A stretch of 64,000 nucleotides of DNA from Clostridium acetireducens DSM 10703. GTDB lineage: Bacteria > Bacillota > Clostridia > Clostridiales > Clostridiaceae. The notes beneath the pieces are model-generated. The model made no database searches. It saw only the letters and a list, made by a program, of their open reading frames with translations, and was not told where the DNA came from. Below are positions 16,948 through 27,637 of the stretch, piece by piece. The position numbers and the translations under genes were made by a program. Location: NCBI RefSeq assembly GCF_001758365.1, contig NZ_LZFO01000002.1, forward strand, positions 1-64,000, given 5' to 3'. Position 1 is the stretch's first letter. The number at the start of each line of letters is the position of its first letter.

Positions 16948-17430
16948 TTGATATTGATGGAAAAGAATTGGGTTAATGGCAGTACTGTGTTAAAGCCTGA
17001 AAGATATACTCAAGGTAAAAATAAAAATAATAATAACAATAGAAAAAGAAAAAAAGAGAAAGTATATATAAAAAATAAAATTAAAACTATAAAAAACATT
17101 TTATTGATATTTACTGTAGGCATTGTTTTAGTAAGTAGATATTGTATAATTTATGGTATGCAAAAGGGATTAAATAATACAAAAAATGAAATAGAGTGTT
17201 TAAATAAGGAAAATGAAAATTTAAGAGTAGAATTAGTAAAATATAATAATATACAATTTGTAGAAGAAAATGCTGTTGAAAAATTAAAAATGGTTTCACC
17301 TAAAAGAGAAAATGCTATATACTGTGATTTAGATAAAAATAATTTTAAAAAAAATCTAAATAAAGAAAATTCAAATAAAAAAAATTTTTTAGAAGTTATA
17401 AAGAAAGCTATTAGTGCGGGGGTAAAATAA
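16948..17430 (+). CDS. ftsL: FtsL-like septum formation protein
   Basis: About 160 residues: a basic cytoplasmic N-terminus (KNKNNNNNRKRKKEK), one membrane helix (about residues 48-68), then an outside coiled coil (NEIECLNKENENLRVELVKY). This is the FtsL/DivIC layout, and the position between rsmH and spoVD is where ftsL sits in other Firmicutes. FtsL helps activate the septal SEDS-PBP pair. Similarity in sequence is weak, as usual for FtsL. TTG 16948 is preferred because GAGGGG lies seven bases upstream; GTG 16939 overlaps that site. Confidence 0.82.
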   Translation: MILMEKNWVNGSTVLKPERYTQGKNKNNNNNRKRKKEKVYIKNKIKTIKNILLIFTVGIVLVSRYCIIYGMQKGLNNTKNEIECLNKENENLRVELVKYNNIQFVEENAVEKLKMVSPKRENAIYCDLDKNNFKKNLNKENSNKKNFLEVIKKAISAGVK

Positions 17431-17431
17431 G

Positions 17432-19612
17432 TTGTCTAAATATGAATTTAGAGATAAGGTAATTGTGAAAAAAAGAATGCTATTGTTATTTTGTATACTT
17501 TTAATTATGTTTACATTACTTTTTTTAAGAATGAGTTATATTATGATAGGTAAGTCCTCTGAACTTAAAAACAAAGCAGTAGCTCAGTGGACCAGTGAAG
17601 TAAAAATATCAGCTAAAAGAGGAAGAATATTAGATAGAAATGGGAATGAATTAGCTGTAAGTGCCAATGTTTATAGAATAGATTTAGATTTAAATACTTT
17701 AAGGGATACAATGAAAGAAAAAAAGTTAACTGGAGAAGAAGTAGCAGATAAAATTGCTTTAGCAGTAAATATGGATAAAAATGATGTAATTAAGATAATA
17801 AATAAAAAATTTCCCAATGGACTTCCTTATGGGGCTGCCACTTTGAAAAGAAGAGTAGAAAAAAAGGAAGCAGATAAAGTAAGAGATTTAAAATTAAGAG
17901 GTGTAATAGTATCTGCAGATACTAAAAGGTATTATCCTAATAATAACTTTTTATCTCATGTATTAGGGCATACAAATTCTGATGGAGATGGTTTAACAGG
18001 AGTAGAATTTTATTATAATAAAATTTTATCAGGAAAACCTGGCATTAGGATTGCTGAAACCGATAGAAAGAGTAAAGATTTACCCTATACTATATCTTCG
18101 TATGTAAAACCTGAAGATGGTAATGACTTAGTGCTTACTATAGATGAAATGATACAGCATTTTTGTGAGAAATCTGCTAATCAAGCTATGAATGATAATG
18201 GTGCAAAAGCTGTAACCATAATGGTTATGAATCCTAATACAGGAGAAATATTAGCTCTTGTAAATAAGCCTGATTATAATCCAAATGATCCTTGGCAGGA
18301 AGGCAAGTCTTCAGAAGAACTTCAAAAAATGTGGAGAAATAGAGCAGTTAACGATACATTTGAACCAGGTTCTATTTTTAAAGTAGTAACAGCAGCAACA
18401 GCTATGGAAGAAAATGTAGTAAGCGAAAAAGATACTTTTAATTGTGGAGGAAGTATAACTATAGGCAATAGAACAATTCACTGTTGGAAAAGAACAGGAC
18501 ATGGATTGCAACATTTCCCAGATATATTAAAAAATTCTTGTAACGTAGGATTTGCAGAGTTAGGAAAGAAAATAGGAAAAGAAAATTTAAATAAATATAT
18601 ACAAAAGTTTGGATTTGGTAAAAAAACTGGTATAGATTTACCTGGAGAAGCTAAAGGTATAATAAAGAAAACTGAAAATATAACAGATATTGACGTAGCA
18701 ACCATATCTTTTGGTCAAGCTAATACAGTTTCTTCTATACAATTTATGGCAGCATTTAATGCAGTAGCCAATGGAGGAAGGCTTATAAGACCTCATGTAA
18801 TGAAGAATGTAGCTTATTTCGATGAATCACAAAATAAAGAAGTAACTACAAGCAGTTATAAAGCTTATGAAAATAAAATTTTAGATTCAAATAAAATGGC
18901 TACACTTAGAGGATATCTTGAAAGAGTTGTATCTGAAGGAGGAGGAAAAAACGCTTTTATTGAAGGGTATCATATAGCAGGAAAAACAGGCACAGCACAA
19001 AAAGCAGGAAAGGGAGGATATCAAGCTGGAAAGTATGTATCTTCTTTTGCAGGTATGGCTCCAGCAAATGACCCTAAAATAACAGTATTTGTGTCTGTAG
19101 ATGAACCAGATCCAGGAAATTATTATGCCAGCCAAGTAGCAGCTCCTGTAGCCAAGCAATTATTTAATGATATATTTAACTATCTTTCTCTTAAACCAGA
19201 TGCTACAGCAGAAGAAGTGGCAAAGAGCATGTTAAAGGATATAACTATACCAGAAATTAGAGGTCTTAAAAAAGCAGAATCTGAAAAAATATTAAAGGAT
19301 TTAAAATTAGATTTTGAATTAGATGGTGAAGGGGAATATGTAGTGGATATGAATCCAAAACCAGGATATAATGTTAAGGAAGGAACAAAAATAATACTTT
19401 ACACAGGTACATCATCAAATTATAATAAGATAGTAGTGGTTCCGGATATAAAAGGATTATCTCCAGAAGGAGCATCAAAACTTTTAAATAGTTTAGGATT
19501 AAAATTTGAATATAGCGGAAAGGGTATGGTTTCTGAACAAAGTATTGAACCAGGTAAAGAAGTAAAAAAAGGAACAGTTGTATCAGCCAAACTTAGTGAA
19601 ATTGGAGACTAG
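17432..19612 (+). CDS. spoVD: Class B penicillin-binding protein with PASTA domains (SpoVD/FtsI type)
   Basis: This 726-residue transpeptidase cross-links septal or spore-cortex peptidoglycan. It has one membrane anchor (residues 17-38), a PBP dimerisation domain (about 55-220) and a transpeptidase domain with SIFK (Ser314, Lys317), SCN (369-371) and KTG (518-520). Two PASTA domains follow (about 595-655 and 660-726). It is the only class B PBP in this cluster, whereas B. subtilis has both pbpB and spoVD, so it may serve vegetative division, sporulation or both. It starts at TTG 17432, one base after the ftsL stop codon. Confidence 0.93.
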   Translation: MSKYEFRDKVIVKKRMLLLFCILLIMFTLLFLRMSYIMIGKSSELKNKAVAQWTSEVKISAKRGRILDRNGNELAVSANVYRIDLDLNTLRDTMKEKKLTGEEVADKIALAVNMDKNDVIKIINKKFPNGLPYGAATLKRRVEKKEADKVRDLKLRGVIVSADTKRYYPNNNFLSHVLGHTNSDGDGLTGVEFYYNKILSGKPGIRIAETDRKSKDLPYTISSYVKPEDGNDLVLTIDEMIQHFCEKSANQAMNDNGAKAVTIMVMNPNTGEILALVNKPDYNPNDPWQEGKSSEELQKMWRNRAVNDTFEPGSIFKVVTAATAMEENVVSEKDTFNCGGSITIGNRTIHCWKRTGHGLQHFPDILKNSCNVGFAELGKKIGKENLNKYIQKFGFGKKTGIDLPGEAKGIIKKTENITDIDVATISFGQANTVSSIQFMAAFNAVANGGRLIRPHVMKNVAYFDESQNKEVTTSSYKAYENKILDSNKMATLRGYLERVVSEGGGKNAFIEGYHIAGKTGTAQKAGKGGYQAGKYVSSFAGMAPANDPKITVFVSVDEPDPGNYYASQVAAPVAKQLFNDIFNYLSLKPDATAEEVAKSMLKDITIPEIRGLKKAESEKILKDLKLDFELDGEGEYVVDMNPKPGYNVKEGTKIILYTGTSSNYNKIVVVPDIKGLSPEGASKLLNSLGLKFEYSGKGMVSEQSIEPGKEVKKGTVVSAKLSEIGD

Positions 19613-19675
19613 ATTATGAATGTAATATTTTTCAAAGTTATAAACATAAAAAATTAATATGTTATAAAAAACTAA

Positions 19676-19716
19676 GGCATGCAAAATTGCAGATTTTTTT
19701 CTGCATGTTGCATGCC
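19676..19716 (+). other. Hairpin before murE
   Basis: GGCATGCA (19676-19683) pairs with TGCATGCC (19709-19716), with an inner GCAG/CTGC stem and a loop of T residues. The T run is in the loop, not after the stem, so a classic terminator is unlikely. It lies 51 bases before the murE start and may be an mRNA processing or stability element. Confidence 0.5.
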
Positions 19717-19767
19717 AATGTTTGTGTTATTATAAATATAGTTATAATTAAAAGGAGAGTGTTTAAA

Positions 19768-21222
19768 TTGAATTTAAAGGAATTATTACAAGGAGTTGAT
19801 TATAAAGAGTTAAAAGGCACCACAAATATTAATATTGAAAAAGTAGAATATGATTCTAGAAAAGTAAGTAAAGGGGATTTATTTATATGCATTGAAGGCT
19901 ATGCTACAGATGGTCATAAATATGCTGAAAATGCAGTGGAGAAAGGAGCTAAAGTAATAATATGTGAAAAAGATATAGATATAAAAGGAGATATAACTAT
20001 TATAAAAGTTAGTAATTCAAGAAAAGCTTTAGCTGTAATAGGTGCAAATTATTTTCAAAATCCTTCAAAAAAATTAAAAGTAATAGGCATAACTGGTACT
20101 AATGGTAAGACTACTTCTACTTTTATGATAAAATCTATATTGGAAGCAGCAGGATACAAAGTAGGAATTGTAGGAACTATAGCAAACTACATAGGAGATA
20201 AAAAAATACATGCAGAAAGAACTACACCAGAATCTTTTGAATTACAAAAATTATTTAAAGATATGGTAGATGAAAAAGTAGATTATTGTGTTATGGAAGT
20301 ATCTTCTCATTCACTTTATTTAGATAGGGTTTATGGTGTGGAATTTTGTGAGGCAATATTTACAAATTTAACTCAAGATCATTTAGATTTTCATAAAACT
20401 TTTGAAAATTATTATAATGCAAAACTTATTTTATTTAAAAATAGCAAAAATTCTATTATAAATATAGATGATAAATATGGAGAAAGAGTATTTAAAGATG
20501 TAAATAACAATAAAATTACTTATTCTATAGAAAAAAAATCTGATGTAAAAGCAGATAATATAAAAATGCATTCAAGAGGAATAGAATTTGATATTAACTA
20601 TAAAGGAGAAAAATCTAATATAGGAATACATATACCAGGTAAATACAATGTATTAAATGCTTTAGGCAGTGCTGCTGCTTGCTTAAATGAAGGAATTTCT
20701 TTAGAAATTGTGAAAAAGGGATTAGAAAATTTGCTATTTGTACCTGGAAGATGTGAAATAGTTACTAAAAAATATAATTTAGGTTTTGAAGTTATAGTAG
20801 ATTATGCTCATACTCCAGATGGGCTTGAAAATATACTAAGTACAGCTAGAGAATTTACAAAAGGAAGGCTTATAAGTGTATATGGCTGTGGAGGAGATAG
20901 AGATAGAACTAAAAGACCTATAATGGGAAAAATAGGCTCAGAATTAAGTGATATTGCAGTTATAACTTCTGATAATCCTAGAACAGAAGATCCTATGTTA
21001 ATTATAGAAGATGTAATTAAAGGAATAGATAAGGAAAATTACATAGTTGTAGAAAATAGAAGAGAAGCAATTAAAAAAGCTATGGAAATAGCTCAAAAAG
21101 ATGATGTTATAGTTGTTGCTGGTAAAGGTCATGAAGATTACCAAATATTAAAAGATAAAACTATACATTTTGATGAAAGAGAAGTAATTAAAGAATTAAT
21201 AGATGAATTAAAATTACAATAA
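19768..21222 (+). CDS. murE: UDP-MurNAc-tripeptide synthetase, meso-DAP adding
   Basis: MurE adds the third amino acid to UDP-MurNAc-L-Ala-D-Glu in the cytoplasm. The protein has 484 residues from TTG 19768, which has AAAGGAGA nine bases upstream; a longer frame from 19687 would add 27 residues absent from the family. The ATP loop GTNGKTTS and the diaminopimelate-selecting motif DNPRTEDP are present, so the wall should be of the meso-DAP type. It is followed by murF after 18 bases. Confidence 0.97.
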   Translation: MNLKELLQGVDYKELKGTTNINIEKVEYDSRKVSKGDLFICIEGYATDGHKYAENAVEKGAKVIICEKDIDIKGDITIIKVSNSRKALAVIGANYFQNPSKKLKVIGITGTNGKTTSTFMIKSILEAAGYKVGIVGTIANYIGDKKIHAERTTPESFELQKLFKDMVDEKVDYCVMEVSSHSLYLDRVYGVEFCEAIFTNLTQDHLDFHKTFENYYNAKLILFKNSKNSIINIDDKYGERVFKDVNNNKITYSIEKKSDVKADNIKMHSRGIEFDINYKGEKSNIGIHIPGKYNVLNALGSAAACLNEGISLEIVKKGLENLLFVPGRCEIVTKKYNLGFEVIVDYAHTPDGLENILSTAREFTKGRLISVYGCGGDRDRTKRPIMGKIGSELSDIAVITSDNPRTEDPMLIIEDVIKGIDKENYIVVENRREAIKKAMEIAQKDDVIVVAGKGHEDYQILKDKTIHFDEREVIKELIDELKLQ

Positions 21223-21240
21223 TATGGTGGGGTGTAATAA

Positions 21241-22629
21241 ATGAAAAGGTTAGATATGAAGGAAATAGTCAAAGGTGTATTAGGATCAATAATTGTAAAA
21301 GGAAATAGTACAGATTACAATACAGTATGTACAGATACTAGAAAAATACAAAAGGGAAACATATTTGTAGCATTAAAGGGAGAAAATTTTAATGGAAATG
21401 AATTTGTAAAAGAAGCCAGTGAAAAAGGTGCAGTTATATGTGTAGTAGATGAAGTAAAATTTAATAAAGAAGATATAAAAGATTATACTACTGTAATAAA
21501 AGTAGAGTATGGAAAACAAGCGCTTTTAGACATTGCAAAACTTTATAGAAGCTTACTGGATATAAAAATTGTGGCTATAACAGGTTCTACAGGTAAAACA
21601 TCTACAAAGGATTTAGTAGCTGCAGCTTTAAGTTCAAAATACAAAGTGTATAAAACAGAAGGAAACTACAATAATGAAATAGGATTACCACTTAGTATAT
21701 TTAATTTAAATGAAAATTATGATGTGGCAGTATTAGAAATGGGTATGAATCATTTTTCTGAAATACATAGAATGGCAGATGCAGCAAGACCAGATATAGC
21801 TATAATAACTAATATAGGAGTATCTCATATAGAAAATCTTAAAAGTAGAGAAAATATACTAATGGCTAAACTTGAAATTACTGATTATTTTAAAGAAGGA
21901 AATACACTAATTGTAAATGCAGATAATGATTTGCTTTCAAATTTGAAAGCAGATATGTTTGAAGTTAATACTATAGGTATAGATAATGAAAAAGCAGACT
22001 TAAAAGCTGAAAATATAGTATTAAAAGAAGATGGCATAGAATTTGATGTATTAGATAAAGAATATCAAAAGGAAAACTTTAAATTAGATGTTTTAGGAAA
22101 ACATAATGTATTAAATGCACTTTTAGCTATAGATTGTGCTAAAAAATTAGATGTAGAATATAAAGAAATGAAATATGGATTTAAAAAACTTGAAAAAACT
22201 TCTATGAGATTAGATATAATTAAAGGAAGTAAATTTACAATAATTGACGATAGCTATAATGCCAGCACTGAGTCTATGAAAGCAGCTATAGATGTACTTA
22301 AAAATTTAAAATGTAAAAGGAAAGTAGCAATACTTGGAACTATGTTTGAATTAGGAGAAGAATCCTATAATGAACACAAAAAAGTAGGAGAGTATGCTAA
22401 AGAAAATGGAATTGATATGTTAATTACATTAGGAGATTTTAATAAAGCTTTTGAAAAAGGCTTTGTTTGTGATGAAAATAGAAAAAATTACAAAGGATTT
22501 AAAAACTATAGTAAAGCAATTAAATATATATTAGAAAATATTGAAGAGGGTGATGCTGTTTTAGTTAAAGCATCTAGATCAATGAAATTTGAAAAAATAG
22601 TTAATAAACTTAATGCTGATAATTGTTAG
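21241..22629 (+). CDS. murF: UDP-MurNAc-tripeptide D-Ala-D-Ala ligase
   Basis: MurF adds D-Ala-D-Ala to complete the cytoplasmic pentapeptide precursor. The 462-residue length is typical. The ATP loop [11 protein letters not shown], the [13 protein letters not shown] block and the central [15 protein letters not shown] motif are all Mur ligase signatures. It starts with GGTGGGGTG upstream. The next gene, mraY, begins about 11 bases after the murF stop codon. Confidence 0.97.
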   Translation: MKRLDMKEIVKGVLGSIIVKGNSTDYNTVCTDTRKIQKGNIFVALKGENFNGNEFVKEASEKGAVICVVDEVKFNKEDIKDYTTVIKVEYGKQALLDIAKLYRSLLDIKIVAITGSTGKTSTKDLVAAALSSKYKVYKTEGNYNNEIGLPLSIFNLNENYDVAVLEMGMNHFSEIHRMADAARPDIAIITNIGVSHIENLKSRENILMAKLEITDYFKEGNTLIVNADNDLLSNLKADMFEVNTIGIDNEKADLKAENIVLKEDGIEFDVLDKEYQKENFKLDVLGKHNVLNALLAIDCAKKLDVEYKEMKYGFKKLEKTSMRLDIIKGSKFTIIDDSYNASTESMKAAIDVLKNLKCKRKVAILGTMFELGEESYNEHKKVGEYAKENGIDMLITLGDFNKAFEKGFVCDENRKNYKGFKNYSKAIKYILENIEEGDAVLVKASRSMKFEKIVNKLNADNC

Positions 22630-22640
22630 AGGAGGTGAAT

Positions 22641-23663
22641 ATGCTCTATACTGAACTGAACACATTTGTATTAAGTAACAGTTTTTATAATATAGGGCAG
22701 GCAAAAATGAATAGTAAAATTATTTATTCAGTATTAGTAGCATTTTTTATTGTAATTTTAGAAGGACCTATATTAATACCAGTACTTCATAGGTTAAAAT
22801 TTGGTCAAAATATAAGAGAAGAAGGACCAAAAAGTCATCAAAAAAAAGCAGGAACACCTACTATGGGTGGGGTAATGTTCATTTTCTCTACAGTAGTAAC
22901 TATGGCATTAATTGTAAAAAAACCTACAGATGAATCAATGATTGCTCTTTACGCTTTTATTGCATTTGGTGCCATTGGATTTATAGATGATTTCTTAAAA
23001 ATTTTACACAAAAATAATTTAGGACTTAGAGCTTATCAAAAAATGATTTTGCTTATTATAGTTTCTACAGCCTTTGCTTATTATGGAATGATAAATCCAG
23101 ATATAGGAACATCTATAATAATACCTTTTATGCACAAAAGTATAAATTTAGGAATAGCCTATGTACCTTTTATAATACTTTATTTTGCAGCTACTACTAA
23201 TGCAGTAAATTTAACAGATGGATTAGATGGATTAGCTTCCTCGGTAACTTTGTTAGTTATGACATTTTTTACTCTTGTTTCTTTAGGTACAGGACACTAT
23301 ACTCTTTCTATATTTTGCGCTATAGTGGTAGGTTCTCTTTTAGGATTTTTAAGATATAATTCCTTTCCAGCACAAATATTTATGGGAGATACAGGCTCAT
23401 TAGCTCTTGGAGGAGCTGTAGCTATAGTGGCTATGATATTAAAATTACCTTTGTTAATAATATTAGTAGGGGGAATATATGTAGCAGAAGCAGTTTCTGT
23501 GATACTTCAAGTAGCTTCATTTAAAATTACAGGTAAGAGAATATTTAAAATGAGTCCTCTACATCATCATTTTGAACTTTCAGGATGGCATGAAACAAAA
23601 ATTGCATCTGTATTTTGCATTATAACGGTAATACTGTGTTTAATTGCTTTTCTTTCATTTTAA
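22641..23663 (+). CDS. mraY: Phospho-MurNAc-pentapeptide translocase
   Basis: MraY transfers phospho-MurNAc-pentapeptide to undecaprenyl phosphate to make lipid I at the membrane. It is a polytopic protein of 340 residues with the catalytic aspartate motifs [18 protein letters not shown] and [11 protein letters not shown], and the HHHFE loop near the end. ATG 22641 follows AGGAGGTG. The first 23 residues before MNSKIIYSV are extra to many relatives, so ATG 22710 is a less likely alternative. murG is missing from this cluster and must be elsewhere. Confidence 0.97.
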   Translation: MLYTELNTFVLSNSFYNIGQAKMNSKIIYSVLVAFFIVILEGPILIPVLHRLKFGQNIREEGPKSHQKKAGTPTMGGVMFIFSTVVTMALIVKKPTDESMIALYAFIAFGAIGFIDDFLKILHKNNLGLRAYQKMILLIIVSTAFAYYGMINPDIGTSIIIPFMHKSINLGIAYVPFIILYFAATTNAVNLTDGLDGLASSVTLLVMTFFTLVSLGTGHYTLSIFCAIVVGSLLGFLRYNSFPAQIFMGDTGSLALGGAVAIVAMILKLPLLIILVGGIYVAEAVSVILQVASFKITGKRIFKMSPLHHHFELSGWHETKIASVFCIITVILCLIAFLSF

Positions 23664-23686
23664 ATTAGGGTAGGAGGATATGATAT

Positions 23687-24796
23687 ATGAATAAATCCAA
23701 AGTAAAAATGGGTTCTATAGATTTTTTACTATTTGCCACTATTATGCTTTTAGTAGCTATAGGCGTAATAATGGTATATAGTGCTAGTTCTTATAGTGCT
23801 TTTTTCAATCCTCAAATAAATGACAGTATGTATTTTTTAAAAAGGCAGGCTCTTTGGGCTATTATAGGCATAATATTCATGTTTTGGGCTATAAAAACTG
23901 ATTATCACAAATTGAGAAAATATACCAATACTTTCATGTTAGTTACTATAATATTACTTTTATTAGTATTTTTATTTCCACCTATAAATGGTGCTAGAAG
24001 ATGGATACAATTAGGTCCTGCTACTTTTCAGCCTTCAGAAATAGCTAAGTATATAATAGTGATTTATATGGCTAAAAGTATAGATATTAAAGGGGAAAAA
24101 ATAAAAACCGTTAAATATGGAATATTACCTTATATATGTGTATCTGGTTTTTATGCAGCTTTAGTTTTAGCAGAAAAAAACTTAAGTATAGCTGCTGTTA
24201 TAATGATAGTAACTGTTATTATACTTTTTATAGGAGGAGCAAAGTTTAAGCATTTATTAACTCTAGGTGGAATTGTAGGAGCAGTAGGAGTTGCAGCTAT
24301 TTACTTTGAACCTTATAGAATGGCTAGGTTTTTAAGTTTTAGAAATCCTTGGGCAGACCCTAAAAAAACAGGATACCAATTAATACAATCACTTTTAGCT
24401 TTAGGTTCTGGAGGAATATGGGGAGTAGGATTGGGAAAATCAAGACAAAAGTGTTACTATATACCTGAGCCTCATAATGACTTTATATTTTCTATAATAG
24501 GAGAAGAATTGGGATTAATAGGCTGTACTTTTATTATAATGCTTTTTATAGTATTTATTTGGAGAGGAATAGTTACAGCTATTAGAGCTAAAGATGTTTA
24601 CGGTACACTACTTGCTTCGGGAATTACTTCTGTTGTAGCAATTCAAGCTGTTATAAATATAGCCGTAGTAACAGGCTCTATGCCAGTTACAGGGGTACCA
24701 CTTCCTTTTATAAGTTACGGAGGCTCTTCTTTAGTATTTAATCTTATAGCCATGGGAGTATTATTAAATATATCTAGACAAAAATCTTTTAGTTAA
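23687..24796 (+). CDS. ftsW: SEDS-family peptidoglycan glycosyltransferase (FtsW/SpoVE)
   Basis: This 369-residue polytopic protein of the SEDS family polymerises glycan strands with a class B PBP, here most likely the upstream SpoVD-like protein. The FQPSEIAKY segment, the EPHNDFIFSIIGEELG loop and the ending TGVPLPFISYGGSS are family signatures. The frequent QPDLGT motif is replaced by EKNLSI. FtsW and SpoVE cannot be told apart by sequence alone; both names are used in clostridia. A hairpin follows the gene. Confidence 0.92.
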   Translation: MNKSKVKMGSIDFLLFATIMLLVAIGVIMVYSASSYSAFFNPQINDSMYFLKRQALWAIIGIIFMFWAIKTDYHKLRKYTNTFMLVTIILLLLVFLFPPINGARRWIQLGPATFQPSEIAKYIIVIYMAKSIDIKGEKIKTVKYGILPYICVSGFYAALVLAEKNLSIAAVIMIVTVIILFIGGAKFKHLLTLGGIVGAVGVAAIYFEPYRMARFLSFRNPWADPKKTGYQLIQSLLALGSGGIWGVGLGKSRQKCYYIPEPHNDFIFSIIGEELGLIGCTFIIMLFIVFIWRGIVTAIRAKDVYGTLLASGITSVVAIQAVINIAVVTGSMPVTGVPLPFISYGGSSLVFNLIAMGVLLNISRQKSFS

Positions 24797-24800
24797 AAAT

Positions 24801-24830
24801 GAGGAAATTATATTTTTATATAATTTCCTC
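24801..24830 (+). terminator. 13-bp hairpin after ftsW
   Basis: GAGGAAATTATAT (24801-24813) pairs exactly with ATATAATTTCCTC (24818-24830) around a TTTT loop, five bases after the stop codon. The following DNA is AAATTAATAT rather than a clean T run, so termination may be partial. With the roughly 130-base gap it marks the likely end of the mraZ-ftsW unit. Confidence 0.55.
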
Positions 24831-24929
24831 AAATTAATATTTAAAATGTAATAAAAACGTAATGAATTTAAACTTATTAAATGTTATTATTGTATATATA
24901 CTAGTTTTTAAAATATATTCTAATTTAGA

Positions 24930-25715
24930 ATGGATGGGAAAAATATGTTTTTTCGTTTACCTGATACAGACAATGAGTATATAATTAAAAGGAGAAAAAA
25001 GATACTTTATAAGCAGTATTTTTGTTTATTTGTAGTATTAGTATCTACATTAGCTATTTTATGTTTAAAACATCCCATATTTAATATAAAAAACATAGAA
25101 GTGTTTAATAATAAAAACATACAAAAGCAAGAAATAGTAAAATCATCCCAAATATACATTGGCAATAATATATTTTATGTAAATACATCTAATGTAGAAA
25201 GGGATATATTAAGAAATCCTTACATATTAAATGTAAATATAAAAAGAAAAATTCCAAATAAAATATGCATATATGTAACAGAAAGACAAGTAAAATTTTA
25301 CAATAAAAAAAATAAAGATTACATAATAGTAGATAAACAAGGAATTGCTTTGCAGAAAAAAAGTAATATAAAACATATGAATTTATTAATGTTAGAAGGG
25401 TTAGATTTTAATAAAGCAGAAGTAGGAAAAACTATTCCTTGTGATGATAAAAGAAAATATGAAGTAATAAGTAAAATATCAAATTTGGTGGATAAAAATA
25501 TTAGTAATATTGAATTTTCTCTAGTAGATATAAAAGATTTATTAGATATAAAAATATATTCAGGCAATATGTGCATAAAAATAGGTACATCGAATGATTT
25601 AGAAAAAAAGTTAAATAGAGCTATAAATGTATTGAAAAAAGACGAAGTAAAAGGAAAAAAAGGATATATAGATGTGAGTTATGATGGAAATCCCGTTTTA
25701 TTTATAGAAAAATAG
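24930..25715 (+). CDS. ftsQ: FtsQ/DivIB-type division protein
   Basis: The 261-residue bitopic protein has a short cytoplasmic N-terminus, one membrane helix (about residues 28-46) and an outside POTRA domain starting FNIKNIEVFNNKNI, followed by the FtsQ-type beta domain with TERQVKFYNKKNKDYIIVD. FtsQ/DivIB joins FtsL and DivIC at the division site. The start is uncertain: ATG 24930 has a poor ribosome site, and ATG 24945 (MFFRLPD) is a plausible alternative. It heads a second unit with the DUF881 genes. Confidence 0.9.
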   Translation: MDGKNMFFRLPDTDNEYIIKRRKKILYKQYFCLFVVLVSTLAILCLKHPIFNIKNIEVFNNKNIQKQEIVKSSQIYIGNNIFYVNTSNVERDILRNPYILNVNIKRKIPNKICIYVTERQVKFYNKKNKDYIIVDKQGIALQKKSNIKHMNLLMLEGLDFNKAEVGKTIPCDDKRKYEVISKISNLVDKNISNIEFSLVDIKDLLDIKIYSGNMCIKIGTSNDLEKKLNRAINVLKKDEVKGKKGYIDVSYDGNPVLFIEK

Positions 25716-25728
25716 GAGGAGGGTACAG

Positions 25729-26442
25729 ATGAAGAAAATCAATTCCCATATAAGTGTAGCAATTGTATGTGCAATTTTAGGATTTATGTTGTCTTATCAA
25801 ATAAAAGTATTGATAAAACAAGATAAGACATTAAATATGCAAGTAAATAAAAATAATAGCGATATAACAGTAGAAATAGAACAATATAAAAAACAAAAAG
25901 AACAATTAGAAAAAAAAGTAGATGAACTTCAAAAACAAGTAAAAGAGTATGAAAATTCTGCTGCAGGAAAAAGTGATGAAGCTAAAAATTTATATAATGA
26001 ATTAGAAAATACTAGATTGCTTACTGGAAATACAGATGTGCACGGACCTGGAGTTGTAATTTACTTAGATCCAGAATCTGCAATATTTTCATCAAATGCT
26101 TCAGAAACTATAACAGATAGGCATTTAGTTTATTTAGTAAATGAATTAAAATTTGCAGGAGCAGAGGCAATATCTATAAATGATACAAGAATAACTGCAA
26201 GAACTGGTATACGAAATGCAGGAAATTACATATTGATTAATGACGATAGAGTATCTCCTTCTAGAAGAATTACTATAAAAGCTATAGGAGATAAAAATCT
26301 TTTATATGGGGCTTTAGGTTTTCCAGAAGTTTTTACTGATTTTAAAAGAATATGTGATATTAAATATGAAAAAATGGATGATGTAAAAATAGGAAGATAC
26401 AATAAAACTTATAAATTTAATTATACAAAACCTTCAAAATAA
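25729..26442 (+). CDS. DUF881 protein (YlxW-like), first copy
   Basis: The 237-residue protein has an N-terminal membrane helix (about residues 7-27), a coiled coil (EQYKKQKEQLEKKVDELQKQ) and a DUF881 domain with the typical ELKFAGAEAISINDTRIT block. The family is common next to ftsQ in Firmicutes; its function is not settled, and a link to division or envelope is inferred from position. It is paralogous to the gene at 26815, the two flanking the small basic protein gene. AGGAGGGT precedes the start. Confidence 0.9.
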   Translation: MKKINSHISVAIVCAILGFMLSYQIKVLIKQDKTLNMQVNKNNSDITVEIEQYKKQKEQLEKKVDELQKQVKEYENSAAGKSDEAKNLYNELENTRLLTGNTDVHGPGVVIYLDPESAIFSSNASETITDRHLVYLVNELKFAGAEAISINDTRITARTGIRNAGNYILINDDRVSPSRRITIKAIGDKNLLYGALGFPEVFTDFKRICDIKYEKMDDVKIGRYNKTYKFNYTKPSK

Positions 26443-26462
26443 ATTTAAATGAGGTGGTAAAT

Positions 26463-26801
26463 ATGATACCATTTATAGGCTTAATATTTGGAATTATAAT
26501 AGGAGCAGTATGGAATATAAATATTCCTGAAAAATTTTCACCCTATATGTCTGTAGCAATACTTGCTTGTTTAGATTCTGTATTTGGTGCTATAAGAGCA
26601 AGTCTTTCAAAAAATTTTAAAGTAGATATATTTATATCTGGTTTTTTTGGTAATTCTGTTTTAGCAGCAGCATTAGCTTATTTAGGTGATAAAATGGGAG
26701 TTCCTATATATTTAGCAGCAGTTATAGTTTTTGGTGGAAGAGTATTTGATAACTTTGCAATAATAAGAAGACAGCTCTTAGAAAAAGCTAAATCCAAGTA
26801 G
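26463..26801 (+). CDS. sbp: Small basic protein (Sbp, DUF1290)
   Basis: The protein has 112 residues from ATG 26463, which follows GAGGTGG. It has about three membrane segments and the family blocks SVAILACLDSVFGAIRA and GGRVFDNFAIIRRQ. It matches B. subtilis Sbp/YlxX, encoded between divIB and ftsA and of unknown function. It lies between two DUF881 genes, the usual order. The upstream GTG at 26454 overlaps the ribosome site and is unlikely to be the start. Confidence 0.92.
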   Translation: MIPFIGLIFGIIIGAVWNINIPEKFSPYMSVAILACLDSVFGAIRASLSKNFKVDIFISGFFGNSVLAAALAYLGDKMGVPIYLAAVIVFGGRVFDNFAIIRRQLLEKAKSK

Positions 26802-26814
26802 TGAGGTGAAATAA

Positions 26815-27531
26815 ATGAAAAACAATGAAGCTAATGCTTTTGTATTTATTGCTTCTGTAATACTTGGAATACTTATAGCCATGAATATAAGTTTTAATAA
26901 ATCGCATAAAAGAGTAGTTTTAAGTGCTAAACAGTATCAGGAGGCCTATAATCAAAGAAATAAGTTACATAATGATATAAGTGATTTAATTGAAGAATAT
27001 AAAAAAAATGAAAGCAAGATAAAGAAATATAAAAACAGTAATAAAAATTATGAAGAAATAATGCAAGAAATTAATAGTGAAGTAAGTATTAATAATTTAA
27101 TATTAGGAGTTACTGATGTTACTGGACCGGGAATAAAAATAGTATTAGAAGATGCTAGTGTAGAATTTGTAAATGACCCTTTTGAATATAAGTCTAGACT
27201 TATACATGACAGAGATATTATACAAGTTATAAATGATTTAAAAAATGCAGGAGCAGAAGCTTTATCTATTAATGACCAAAGAATAATAAACAGTACAGAG
27301 GTTTATTGCAATGGTCCTTTTTTAAGAGTTAATGGTGTTAAAATAGTAGCACCATTTTATATTTATGCTATTGGAAATGCAGAAACTATGAAAAATTATA
27401 TGCTTTCCAATGAAAATTATTTAAAAGGCATGATAATAAGAAAAATAAATGTATCAATTACAGAAGAAAATAACATAGTTATACCTGCTTATAATGGAAA
27501 AATGTTGCATAAATATTTAAAGTTAAATTAA
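26815..27531 (+). CDS. DUF881 protein (YlxW-like), second copy
   Basis: The 238-residue protein has an N-terminal helix (about residues 6-22), a charged coiled coil (KLHNDISDLIEEYKKNESKI) and a DUF881 domain with DLKNAGAEALSINDQRIINS. It is clearly homologous to the product of 25729-26442 but diverged. GTGAGGTG lies upstream. About 100 AT-rich bases separate it from yggS. ftsA and ftsZ, which follow in B. subtilis, are not here. Confidence 0.9.
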   Translation: MKNNEANAFVFIASVILGILIAMNISFNKSHKRVVLSAKQYQEAYNQRNKLHNDISDLIEEYKKNESKIKKYKNSNKNYEEIMQEINSEVSINNLILGVTDVTGPGIKIVLEDASVEFVNDPFEYKSRLIHDRDIIQVINDLKNAGAEALSINDQRIINSTEVYCNGPFLRVNGVKIVAPFYIYAIGNAETMKNYMLSNENYLKGMIIRKINVSITEENNIVIPAYNGKMLHKYLKLN

Positions 27532-27637
27532 ATAAAGCAAAATTAGTATAAAAAAAAGTTCCATTTGAAGGAATTTTGAATTTTATGGAGAATATAAACA
27601 ATAAGAAATTTATTAATATACTAAAGAGGAGACGGTA

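Noticed and set aside
19676-19716. The hairpin before murE as a terminator splitting the dcw operon
   Set aside because: The T run is in the loop, none follows the stem, and no promoter for murE is evident.
19687-19767. A 27-residue N-terminal extension of MurE
   Set aside because: It runs through a hairpin, has no ribosome site, and does not resemble MurE N-termini; TTG 19768 has a good site.
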